Positions 23,355-34,900 of a stretch of DNA of 64,000 nucleotides are shown here, piece by piece; positions within the stretch are counted from its first letter, which is position 1; each line of letters opens with the position of its first letter. The stretch is taken from assembly GCA_037127255.1 (NCBI GenBank), contig JBANSL010000002.1, positions 4,818,001 to 4,882,000 on the forward strand, written 5' to 3'. A program made the translations under genes and the position numbers. A model generated the notes under the pieces. That model was given only the letters and a program-made list of their open reading frames with translations, was not told the DNA's origin and ran no database searches. This DNA is from Persicaria tinctoria (lineage: Eukaryota; Streptophyta; Magnoliopsida; Caryophyllales; Polygonaceae).

Positions 23355-25865
23355 CTAGGCAAGGTGGGATGCTGTTAAGGACATCCGTCCACAAAACTCC
23401 CGCCCGGGATGTCCAAATGGGCCCGGAATTAAGGTAATGTCCCTCTGAACACCCGTTGCGGACACATGCTCGGTATTTTTTGAATAACTTGAGATCCGTT
23501 GGTTCAATCGGGCCGTTTGATGACTCCTGGGAAAGCTAACTTCGATAACTACGACTTTACTAGGGAGGTTTTCAGAGAATTCCTCCTCTAAAAAGACAAA
23601 AAAACTATTTTTCCCAAGCTTAAATTTGGGCAAATTTTCGGATTTTTTCATAGGGGTTAGTACACGAAAAAATATGAAAATCTCAAAAAATGAAAAATCC
23701 AAAATACTTTGCACTAGGCAAGGTGGGATGCTGTTAAGGACATCCGTCCACAAAACTCCCGTCCGGGATGTCCAAATGGGCCCGGAATTAAGGTAATGTC
23801 CCTCTGAACAGCCGTTGCGGACACATGCTCGGTATTTTTTGAATAACTTGAGATCCGTTGGTCCAGTCGGGCCGTTTGATGACTCCTGGGAAAGCTAACT
23901 TCGATAGCTACGACTTTACTGGGGAGGTTTTCAGAGAATTCCTCCTCTAAAAGGGCCAAAAAACTATTTTTTCAAGGCTTAAATTTGGGCAAATTTTCGG
24001 CTTTTTTCAAAGGGGTTAGTACACGAAAAAATATGAAAATCTCAAAAAAATGAAAAATCCAAAATACTTTGCACTAGGCAAGGTGGGATGCTGTTAAGGA
24101 CATCCGTCCACAAAACTCCCGCCCGGGATGTCCAAATGGGCCCGGAATTAAGGTAATGTCCCTCTGAACAGCCGTTGCGGACACATGCTCGGTATTTTTT
24201 GAATAACTTGAGATCCGTTGGTCCAGTCGGGCCGTTTGATGACTCCTGGGAAAGCTAACTTCGATAGCTACGACTTTACTGGGGAGGTTTTCAGAGAATT
24301 CCTCCTCTAAAAGGGCCAAAAAACTATTTTTTCAAGGCTTAAATTTGGGAAATTTTCGGATTTTTTCAAAGGGGTTAGTACACGAAAAAATATGAAAATC
24401 TCAAAAAATGAAAAATCCAAAATACTTTGCACTAGGCAAGGTGGGATGCTGTTAAGGACATCCGTCCACAAAACTCCCGCCCGGGATGTCCAAATGGGCC
24501 CGGAATTAAGGTAATGTCCCTCTGAACACCCGTTGCGGACACATGCTCGGTATTTTTTGAATAACTTGAGATCCGTTGGTTCAATCGGGCCGTTTGATGA
24601 CTCCTGGGAAAGCTAACTTCGATAACTACGACTTTACTAGGGAGGTTTTCAGAGAATTCCTCCTCTAAAAAGACAAAAAAACTATTTTTCCCAAGCTTAA
24701 ATTTGGGCAAATTTTCGGATTTTTTCATAGGGGTTAGTACACGAAAAAATATGAAAATCTCAAAAAATGAAAAATCCAAAATACTTTGCACTAGGCAAGG
24801 TGGGATGCTGTTAAGGACATCCGTCCACAAAACTCCCGTCCGGGATGTCCAAATGGGCCCGGAATTAAGGTAATGTCCCTCTGAACAGCCGTTGCGGACA
24901 CATGCTCGGTATTTTTTGAATAACTTGAGATCCGTTGGTCCAATCGGGCCGTTTGATGACTCCTGGGAAAGCTAACTTCGATAGCTACGACTTTACTGGG
25001 GAGGTTTTCAGAGAATTCCTCCTCTAAAAGGGCCAAAAAACTATTTTTTCAAGGCTTAAATTTGGGAAATTTTCGGATTTTTTCAAAGGGGTTACTACAC
25101 GAAAAAATATGAAAATCTCAAAAAATGAAAAATCCAAAATACTTTGCACTAGGCAAGGTGGGATGCTGTTAAGGACATCCGTCCACAAAACTCCCGCCCG
25201 GGATGTCCAAATGGGCCCGGAATTAAGGTAATGTCCCTCTGAACACCCGTTGCGGACACATGCTCGGTATTTTTTGAATAACTTGAGATCCGTTGGTCCA
25301 ATCGGGCCGTTTGATGACTCCTGGGAAAGCTAACTTCGATAACTACGACTTTACTAGGGAGGTTTTCAGAGAATTCCTCCTCTAAAAAGACAAAAAAACT
25401 ATTTTTCCCAAGCTTAAATTTGGGCAAATTTTCGGATTTTTTCATAGGGGTTAGTACACGAAAAAATATGAAAATCTCAAAAAATGAAAAATCCAAAATA
25501 CTTTGCACTAGGCAAGGTGGGATGCTGTTAAGGACATCCGTCCACAAAACTCCCGTCCGGGATGTCCAAATGGGCCCGGAATTAAGGTAATGTCCCTCTG
25601 AACAGCCGTTGCGGACACATGCTCGGTATTTTTTGAATAACTTGAGATCCGTTGGTCCAATCGGGCCGTTTGATGACTCCTGGGAAAGCTAACTTCGATA
25701 GCTACGACTTTACTGGGGAGGTTTTCAGAGAATTCCTCCTCTAAAAGGGCCAAAAAACTATTTTTTCAAGGCTTAAATTTGGGAAATTTTCGGATTTTTT
25801 CAAAGGGGTTAGTACACGAAAAAATATGAAAATCTCAAAAAATGAAAAATCCAAAATACTTTGCA
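23355..25865 (+). repeat. Rearranged pentamer derivatives
   Basis: Starts 23355 A3, 23714 D, 24074 B, 24432 A3, 24791 B, 25149 A3 (CCAATC), 25508 B (TCCGGG). These are shortened versions of the pentamer. The unit at 23714 combines the TCCGGG left end of one B class with CCAGTC and a D right end, a likely exchange product that removed two monomers. It is also 360 bp, with an extra A at 24044-24050. The B at 24791 has a private G to C at 25095. Confidence 0.87.
24044..24050 (+). other. Homopolymer indel A7 (normally A6)
   Basis: The A run after CTC in the A-tract segment has seven A's instead of six, making the monomer at 23714 360 bp long. It is the only such case in the window, so either a real slippage event or a sequencing/consensus error. 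Confidence 0.6.
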
Positions 25866-27300
25866 CTAGGCAAGGTGGGATGCTGTTAAGGACATCCGTC
25901 CACAAAACTCCCGCCCGGGATGTCCAAATGGGCCCGGAATTAAGGTAATGTCCCTCTGAACACCCGTTGCGGACACATGCTCGGTATTTTTTGAATAACT
26001 TGAGATCCGTTGGTCCAATCGGGCCGTTTGATGACTCCTGGGAAAGCTAACTTCGATAACTACGACTTTACTAGGGAGGTTTTCAGAGAATTCCTCCTCT
26101 AAAAAGACAAAAAAACCATTTTTCCCAAGCTTAAATTTGGGCAAATTTTCGGCTTTTTTCAAAGGGGTTAGTACACGAAAAAATATGAAAATCTCAAAAA
26201 ATGAAAAATCCAAAATACTTTGCACTAGGCAAGGTGGGATGCTGTTAAGGACATCCGTTCACAAAACTCCCGCCCGGGATGTCCAAATGGGCCCGGAATT
26301 AAGGTAATGTCCCTCTGAACAGCCGTTGCGGACACATGCTCGGTATTTTTTGAATAACTTGAGATCCGTTGGTTCAATCGGGCCGTTTGATGACTCCTGG
26401 GAAAGCTAACTTCGATAACTACGACTTTACTAGGGAGGTTTTCAGAGAATTCCTCCTCTAAAAAGACAAAAAAACCATTTTTCCCAAGCTTAAATTTGGG
26501 CAAATTTTCGGCTTTTTTCAAAGGGGTTAGTACACGAAAAAATATGAAAATCTCAAAAAATGAAAAATCCAAAATACTTTGCACTAGGCAAGGTGGGATG
26601 CTGTTAAGGACATCCGTCAACAAAACTCCCGCCCGGGATGTCCAAATGGGCCCGGAATTAAGGTAATGTCCCTCTGAACAGCCGTTGCGGACACATGCTC
26701 GGTATTTTTTGAATAACTTGAGATCCGTTGGTTCAATCGGGCCGTTTGATGACTCCTGGGAAAGCTAACTTCGATAACTACGACTTTACTAGGGAGGTTT
26801 TCAGAGAATTCCTCCTCTAAAAAGACAAAAAAACCATTTTTCCCAAGCTTAAATTTGGGCAAATTTTCGGCTTTTTTCAAAGGGGTTAGTACACGAAAAA
26901 ATATGAAAATCTCAAAAAATGAAAAATCCAAAATACTTTGCACTAGGCAAGGTGGGATGCTGTTAAGGACATCCGTCCACAAAACTCCCGTCCGGGATGT
27001 CCAAATGGGCCCGGAATTAAGGTAATGTCCCTCTGAACAGCCGTTGCGGACACATGCTCGGTATTTTTTGAATAACTTGAGATCCGTTGGTCCAATCGGG
27101 CCGTTTGATGACTCCTGGGAAAGCTAACTTCGATAGCTACGACTTTACTGGGGAGGTTTTCAGAGAATTCCTCCTCTAAAAGGGCCAAAAAACTATTTTT
27201 TCAAGGCTTAAATTTGGGAAATTTTCGGATTTTTTCAAAGGGGTTAGTACACGAAAAAATATGAAAATCTCAAAAAATGAAAAATCCAAAATACTTTGCA
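25866..27300 (+). repeat. A-A-A-B end of the left domain
   Basis: Starts 25866 A, 26225 A (TTCAATC, CAGCCG), 26584 A (same) and 26943 B (TCCGGG). The series resembles 765-1840 and 5785-6860 with one A added. The A monomers at 26225 and 26584 each have one private change close together in monomer coordinates, C to T at 26259 (+35) and C to A at 26619 (+36). These are the last A monomers for about 18 kb. Confidence 0.88.
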
Positions 27301-27659
27301 CTAGGCAAGGTGGGATGCTGTTAAGGACATCCGTCCACAAAACTCCCGCCCGGGATGTCCAAATGGGCCCGGAATTAAGGTAATGTCCCTCTGAACACCC
27401 GTTGCGGACACATGCTCGGTATTTTTTGAATAACTTGAGATCCGTTGGTCCAGTCGGGCCGTTTGAGGACTCCTGGGAAAGCTAACTTCGATAGCTACGA
27501 CTTTACTGGGGAGGTTTTCAGAGAATTACTCCTCTAAAAGGGCCAAAAAACTATTTTTTCAAGGCTTAAATTTGGGCAAATTTTCGGCTTTTTTCAAAGG
27601 GGTTAGTACACGAAAAAATATGAAAATCTCAAAAAATGAAAAATCCAAAATACTTTGCA
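27301..27659 (+). repeat. First GAATTA class D monomer (start of middle domain)
   Basis: Class D with CACCCG, CCAGTC, GAGGAC and GAATTACTCC, so the EcoRI site is lost. This marker set does not occur to the left, but recurs through the rest of the window, including the right-hand tetramers. It marks a sharp change in array composition. Confidence 0.88.
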
Positions 27660-30600
27660 CTAGGCAAGGTGGGATGCTGTTAAGGACATCCGTCCACAAA
27701 ACTCCCGCCCGGGATGTCCAAATGGGCCCGGAATTAAGGTAATGTCCCTCTGAACAGCCGTTGCGGACACATGCTCGGTATTTTTTGAATAACTTGTGAT
27801 CCGTTGGTCCAGTCGGGCCGTTTGAGGACTCCTGGGAAAGCTAACTTCGATAGCTACGACTTTACTGGGGAGGTTTTTATAGAATTACTCCTCTAAAAAG
27901 ACTAAAAAACCATTTTTCGCAGGCTTAAATTTGGGCAAATTTTCGGCTTTTTTCAAAGGGGTTAGTACACGAAAAAATATGAAAATCTCAAAAAATGAAA
28001 AATCCAAAATACTTTGCACTAAGCATAGTGGGATGCTGTTAAGGACATCCGTCCACAAAACTCCCGCCCGGGATGTCCAAATGGGCCCGGAATTAAGGTA
28101 ATGTCCCTCTGAACAGCCGTTGCGGACACATGCTCGGTATTTTTTGAATAACTTGAGATCCGTTGGTCCAATCGGGCCGTTTGATGACTCCTGGGAAAGC
28201 TAACTTCGATAGCTACGACTTTACTGGGGAGGTTTTCAGAGAATTCCTCCTCTAAAAGGGCCAAAAAACTATTTTTTCAAGGCTTAAATTTGGGAAATTT
28301 TCGGATTTTTTCAAAGGGGTTAGTACACGAAAAAATATGAAAATCTCAAAAAATGAAAAATCCAAAATACTTTGCACTAGGCAAGGTGGGATGCTGTTAA
28401 GGACATCCGTCCACAAAACTCCCGCCCGGGATGTCCAAATGGGCCCGGAATTAAGGTAATGTCCCTCTGAACAGCCGTTGCGGACACATGCTCGGTATTT
28501 TTTGAATAACTTGAGATCCGTTGGTCCAGTCGGGCCGTTTGAGGACTCCTGGGAAAGCTAACTTCGATAGCTACGACTTTACTGGGGAGGTTTTTATAGA
28601 ATTACTCCTCTAAAAAGACTAAAAAACCATTTTTCGCAGGCTTAAATTTGGGCAAATTTTCGGCTTTTTTCAAAGGGGTTAGTACACGAAAAAATATGAA
28701 AATCTCAAAAAATGAAAAATCCAAAATACTTTGCACTAAGCATAGTGGGATGCTGTTAAGGACATCCGTCCACAAAACTCCCGCCCGGGATGTCCAAATG
28801 GGCCCGGAATTAAGGTAATATCCCTCTGAACACCCGTTGCGGACACATGCTCGGTATTTTTTTAATAACTTGAGATCCGTTGGTCCAATCGGGCCGTTTG
28901 ATGACTCCTGGGAAAGCTAACTTCGATAGCTACGACTTTACTGGGGAGGTTTTCAGAGAATTCCTCCTCTAAAAGGGCCAAAAAACTATTTTTTCAAGGC
29001 TTAAATTTGGGAAATTTTCGGATTTTTTCAAAGGGGTTAGTACACGAAAAAATATGAAAATCTCAAAAAATGAAAAATCCAAAATACTTTGCACTAGGCA
29101 AGGTGGGATGCTGTTAAGGACATCCGTCCACAAAACTCCCGCCCGGGATGTCCAAATGGGCCCGGAATTAAGGTAATGTCCCTCTGAACAGCCGTTGCGG
29201 ACACATGCTCGGTATTTTTTGAATAACTTGAGATCCGTTGGTCCAGTCGGGCCGTTTGAGGACTCCTGGGAAAGCTAACTTCGATAGCTACGACTTTACT
29301 GGGGAGGTTTTTATAGAATTACTCCTCTAAAAAGACTAAAAAACCATTTTTCGCAGGCTTAAATTTGGTCAAATTTTCGGCTTTTTTCAAAGGGGTTAGT
29401 ACACGAAAAAATATGAAAATCTCAAAAAATGAAAAATCCAAAATACTTTGCACTAAGCATAGTGGGATGCTGTTAAGGACATCCGTCCACAAAACTCCCG
29501 CCCGGGATGTCCAAATGGGCCCGGAATTAAGGTAATGTCCCTCTGAACAGCCGTTGCGGACACATGCTCGGTATTTTTTGAATAACTTGAGATCCGTTGG
29601 TCCAATCGGGCCGTTTGATGACTCCTGGGAAAGCTAACTTCGATAGCTACGACTTTACTGGGGAGGTTTTCAGAGAATTCCTCCTCTAAAAGGGCCAAAA
29701 AACTATTTTTTCAAGGCTTAAATTTGGGAAATTTTCGGATTTTTTCAAAGGGGTTAGTACACGAAAAAATATGAAAATCTCAAAAAATGAAAAATCCAAA
29801 ATACTTTGCACTAGGCAAGGTGGGATGCTGTTAAGGACATCCGTCCACAAAACTCCCGCCCGGGATGTCCAAATGGGCCCGGAATTAAGGTAATGTCCCT
29901 CTGAACAGCCGTTGCGGACACATGCTCGGTATTTTTTGAATAACTTGAGATCCGTTGGTCCAGTCGGGCCGTTTGAGGACTCCTGGGAAAGCTAACTTCG
30001 ATAGCTACGACTTTACTGGGGAGGTTTTTATAGAATTACTCCTCTAAAAAGACTAAAAAACCATTTTTCGCAGGCTTAAATTTGGTCAAATTTTCGGCTT
30101 TTTTCAAAGGGGTTAGTACACGAAAAAATATGAAAATCTCAAAAAATGAAAAATCCAAAATACTTTGCACTAAGCATAGTGGGATGCTGTTAAGGACATC
30201 CGTCCACAAAACTCCCGCCCGGGATGTCCAAATGGGCCCGGAATTAAGGTAATGTCCCTCTGAACAGCCGTTGCGGACACATGCTCGGTATTTTTTGAAT
30301 AACTTGAGATCCGTTGGTCCAATCGGGCCGTTTGATGACTCCTGGGAAAGCTAACTTCGATAGCTACGACTTTACTGGGGAGGTTTTCAGAGAATTCCTC
30401 CTCTAAAAGGGCCAAAAAACTATTTTTTCAAGGCTTAAATTTGGGAAATTTTCGGATTTTTTCAAAGGGGTTAGTACACGAAAAAATATGAAAATCTCAA
30501 AAAATGAAAAATCCAAAATACTTTGCACTAGGCAAGGTGGGATGCTGTTAAGGACATCCGTCCACAAAACTCCCGCCCGGGATGTCCAAATGGGCCCGGA

Positions 30601-31961
30601 ATTAAGGTAATGTCCCTCTGAACAGCCGTTGCGGACACATGCTCGGTATTTTTTGAATAACTTGAGATCCGTTGGTCCAGTCGGGCCGTTTGAGGACTCC
30701 TGGGAAAGCTAACTTCGATAGCTACGACTTTACTGGGGAGGTTTTTATAGAATTACTCCTCTAAAAAGACTAAAAAACCATTTTTCGCAGGCTTAAATTT
30801 GGGCAAATTTTCGGCTTTTTTCAAAGGGGTTAGTACACGAAAAAATATGAAAATCTCAAAAAATGAAAAATCCAAAATACTTTGCACTAGGCAAGGTGGG
30901 ATGCTGTTAAGGACATCCGTCCACAAAACTCCCGCCCGGGATGTCCAAATGGGCCCGGAATTAAGGTAATGTCCCTCTGAACACCCGTTGCGGACACATG
31001 CTCGGTATTTTTTGAATAACTTGAGATCCGTTGGTCCAGTCGGGCCGTTTGAGGACTCCTGGGAAAGCTAACTTCGATAGCTACGACTTTACTAGGGAGG
31101 TTTTCAGAGAATTCCTCCTCTAAAAGGGCCAAAAAACTATTTTTTCAAGGCTTAAATTTGGGAAATTTTCGGATTTTTTCAAAGGGGTTAGTACACGAAA
31201 AAATATGAAAATCTCAAAAAATGAAAAATCCAAAATACTTTGCACTAGGCAAGGTGGGATGCTGTTAAGGACATCCGTCCACAAAACTCCCGCCCGGGAT
31301 GTCCAAATGGGCCCGGAATTAAGGTAATGTCCCTCTGAACAGCCGTTGCGGACACATGCTCGGTATTTTTTGAATAACTTGAGATCCGTTGGTCCAGTCG
31401 GGCCGTTTGAGGACTCCTGGGAAAGCTAACTTCGATAGCTACGACTTTACTGGGGAGGTTTTTATAGAATTACTCCTCTAAAAAGACTAAAAAACCATTT
31501 TTCGCAGGCTTAAATTTGGTCAAATTTTCGGCTTTTTTCAAAGGGGTTAGTACACGAAAAAATATGAAAATCTCAAAAAATGAAAAATCCAAAATACTTT
31601 GCACTAAGCATAGTGGGATGCTGTTAAGGACATCCGTCCACAAAACTCCCGCCCGGGATGTCCAAATGGGCCCGGAATTAAGGTAATGTCCCTCTGAACA
31701 GCCGTTGCGGACACATGCTCGGTATTTTTTGAATAACTTGAGATCCGTTGGTCCAATCGGGCCGTTTGATGACTCCTGGGAAAGCTAACTTCGATAGCTA
31801 CGACTTTACTGGGGAGGTTTTCAGAGAATTCCTCCTCTAAAAGGGCCAAAAAACTATTTTTTCAAGGCTTAAATTTGGGAAATTTTCGGATTTTTTCAAA
31901 GGGGTTAGTACACGAAAAAATATGAAAATCTCAAAAAATGAAAAATCCAAAATACTTTGCA
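27660..31961 (+). repeat. Dimeric HOR Cg-B, six copies of 717 bp
   Basis: Dimers start at 27660, 28377, 29094, 29811, 30528 and 31245. The first monomer is Cg (CAGCCG, CCAGTC, GAGGAC, TTTTTATAG, GAATTACTCC, TTTTTCGCAGG; GGTCAAA at 29094, 29811 and 31245). The second is B, usually with CTAAGCATAG, CAGCCG and CCAATC (28019, 29453, 30170, 31604). At 28736 it carries CACCCG and TTTTAATAAC. At 30887 it is the left-domain type instead. Private changes include A to T at 27797 and G to A at 28820. Confidence 0.93.
30887..31244 (+). repeat. Out-of-place left-domain B monomer
   Basis: This B unit has CTAGGCAAGG, CACCCG, CCAGTC, GAGGAC, GATAGC and TAGGG. That combination is otherwise seen only at 1841, 2558, 6861 and 9731. 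Its neighbours on both sides are Cg monomers, and the other dimers have CTAAGCATAG B monomers at this place. It keeps the 358-bp length and the dimer register. Gene conversion or double exchange with a distant part of the array is the simplest reading. Confidence 0.8.
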
Positions 31962-34900
31962 CTAGGCAAGGTGGGATGCTGTTAAGGACATCCGTCCACA
32001 AAACTCCCGCCCGGGATGTCCAAATGGGCCCGGAATTAAGGTAATGTCCCTCTGAACAGCCGTTGCGGACACATGCTCGGTATTTTTTGAATAACTTGAG
32101 ATCCGTTGGTCCAGTCGGGCCGTTTGAGGACTCCTGGGAAAGCTAACTTCGATAGCTACGACTTTACTGGGGAGGTTTTTATAGAATTACTCCTCTAAAA
32201 AGACTAAAAAACCATTTTTCGCAGGCTTAAATTTGGGCAAATTTTCGGCTTTTTTCAAAGGGGTTAGTACACGAAAAAATATGAAAATCTCAAAAAATGA
32301 AAAATCCAAAATACTTTGCACTAAGCATAGTGGGATGCTGTTAAGGACATCCGTCCACAAAACTCCCGCCCGGGATGTCCAAATGGGCCCGGAATTAAGG
32401 TAATGTCCCTCTGAACACCCGTTGCGGACACATGCTCGGTATTTTTTTAATAACTTGAGATCCGTTGGTCCAATCGGGCCGTTTGATGACTCCTGGGAAA
32501 GCTAACTTCGATAGCTACGACTTTACTGGGGAGGTTTTCAGAGAATTCCTCCTCTAAAAGGGCCAAAAAACTATTTTTTCAAGGCTTAAATTTGGGAAAT
32601 TTTCGGATTTTTTCAAAGGGGTTAGTACACGAAAAAATATGAAAATCTCAAAAAATGAAAAATCCAAAATACTTTGCACTAGGCAAGGTGGGATGCTGTT
32701 AAGGACATCCGTCCACAAAACTCCCGCCCGGGATGTCCAAATGGGCCCGGAATTAAGGTAATGTCCCTCTGAACACCCGTTGCGGACACATGCTCGGTAT
32801 TTTTTGAATAACTTGAGATCCGTTGGTCTAGTCGGGCCGTTTGAGGACTCCTGGGAAAGCTAACTTCGATAGCTACGACTTTACTGGGGAGGTTTTCAGA
32901 GAATTACTCCTCTAAAAGGGCCAAAAAACTATTTTTTCAAGGCTTAAATTTGGGCAAATTTTCGGCTTTTTTCAAAGGGGTTAGTACACGAAAAAATATG
33001 AAAATCTCAAAAAATGAAAAATCCAAAATACTTTGCACTAGGCAAGGTGGGATGCTGTTAAGGACATCCGTCCACAAAACTCCCGCCCGGGATGTCCAAA
33101 TGGGCCCGGAATTAAGGTAATGTCCCTCTGAACACCCGTTGCGGACACATGCTCGGTATTTTTTGAATAACTTGAGATCCGTTGGTCCAATCGGGCCGTT
33201 TGATGACTCCTGGGAAAGCTAACTTCGATAGCTACGACTTTACTGGGGAGGTTTTCAGAGAATTCCTCCTCTAAAAGGGCCAAAAAACTATTTTTTCAAG
33301 GCTTAAATTTGGGAAATTTTCGGATTTTTTCAAAGGGGTTAGTACACGAAAAAATATGAAAATCTCAAAAAATGAAAAATCCAAAATACTTTGCACTAGG
33401 CAAGGTGGGATGCTGTTAAGGACATCCGTCCACAAAACTCCCGCCCGGGATGTCCAAATGGGCCCGGAATTAAGGTAATGTCCCTCTGAACACCCGTTGC
33501 GGACACATGCTCGGTATTTTTTTAATAACTTGAGATCCGTTGGTCCAGTCGGGCCGTTTGAGGACTCCTGGGAAAGCTAACTTCGATAGCTACGACTTTA
33601 CTGGGGAGGTTTTTATAGAATTACTCCTCTAAAAAGACTAAAAAACCATTTTTCGCAGGCTTAAATTTGGTCAAATTTTCGGCTTTTTTCAAAGGGGTTA
33701 GTACACGAAAAAATATGAAAATCTCAAAAAATGAAAAATCCAAAATACTTTGCACTAAGCATAGTGGGATGCTGTTAAGGACATCCGTCCACAAAACTCC
33801 CGCCCGGGATGTCCAAATGGGCCCGGAATTAAGGTAATGTCCCTCTGAACAGCCGTTGCGGACACATGCTCGGTATTTTTTGAATAACTTGAGATCCGTT
33901 GGTCCAATCGGGCCGTTTGATGACTCCTGGGAAAGCTAACTTCGATAGCTACGACTTTACTGGGGAGGTTTTCAGAGAATTCCTCCTCTAAAAGGGCCAA
34001 AAAACTATTTTTTCAAGGCTTAAATTTGGGAAATTTTCGGATTTTTTCAAAGGGGTTAGTACACGAAAAAATATGAAAATCTCAAAAAATGAAAAATCCA
34101 AAATACTTTGCACTAGGCAAGGTGGGATGCTGTTAAGGACATCCGTCCACAAAACTCCCGCCCGGGATGTCCAAATGGGCCCGGAATTAAGGTAATGTCC
34201 CTCTGAACAGCCGTTGCGGACACATGCTCGGTATTTTTTGAATAACTTGAGATCCGTTGGTCCAGTCGGGCCGTTTGAGGACTCCTGGGAAAGCTAACTT
34301 CGATAGCTACGACTTTACTGGGGAGGTTTTTATAGAATTACTCCTCTAAAAAGACTAAAAAACCATTTTTCGCAGGCTTAAATTTGGGCAAATTTTCGGC
34401 TTTTTTCAAAGGGGTTAGTACACGAAAAAATATGAAAATCTCAAAAAATGAAAAATCCAAAATACTTTGCACTAAGCATAGTGGGATGCTGTTAAGGACA
34501 TCCGTCCACAAAACTCCCGCCCGGGATGTCCAAATGGGCCCGGAATTAAGGTAATGTCCCTCTGAACACCCGTTGCGGACACATGCTCGGTATTTTTTTA
34601 ATAACTTGAGATCCGTTGGTCCAATCGGGCCGTTTGATGACTCCTGGGAAAGCTAACTTCGATAGCTACGACTTTACTGGGGAGGTTTTCAGAGAATTCC
34701 TCCTCTAAAAGGGCCAAAAAACTATTTTTTCAAGGCTTAAATTTGGGAAATTTTCGGATTTTTTCAAAGGGGTTAGTACACGAAAAAATATGAAAATCTC
34801 AAAAAATGAAAAATCCAAAATACTTTGCACTAGGCAAGGTGGGATGCTGTTAAGGACATCCGTCCACAAAACTCCCGCCCGGGATGTCCAAATGGGCCCG

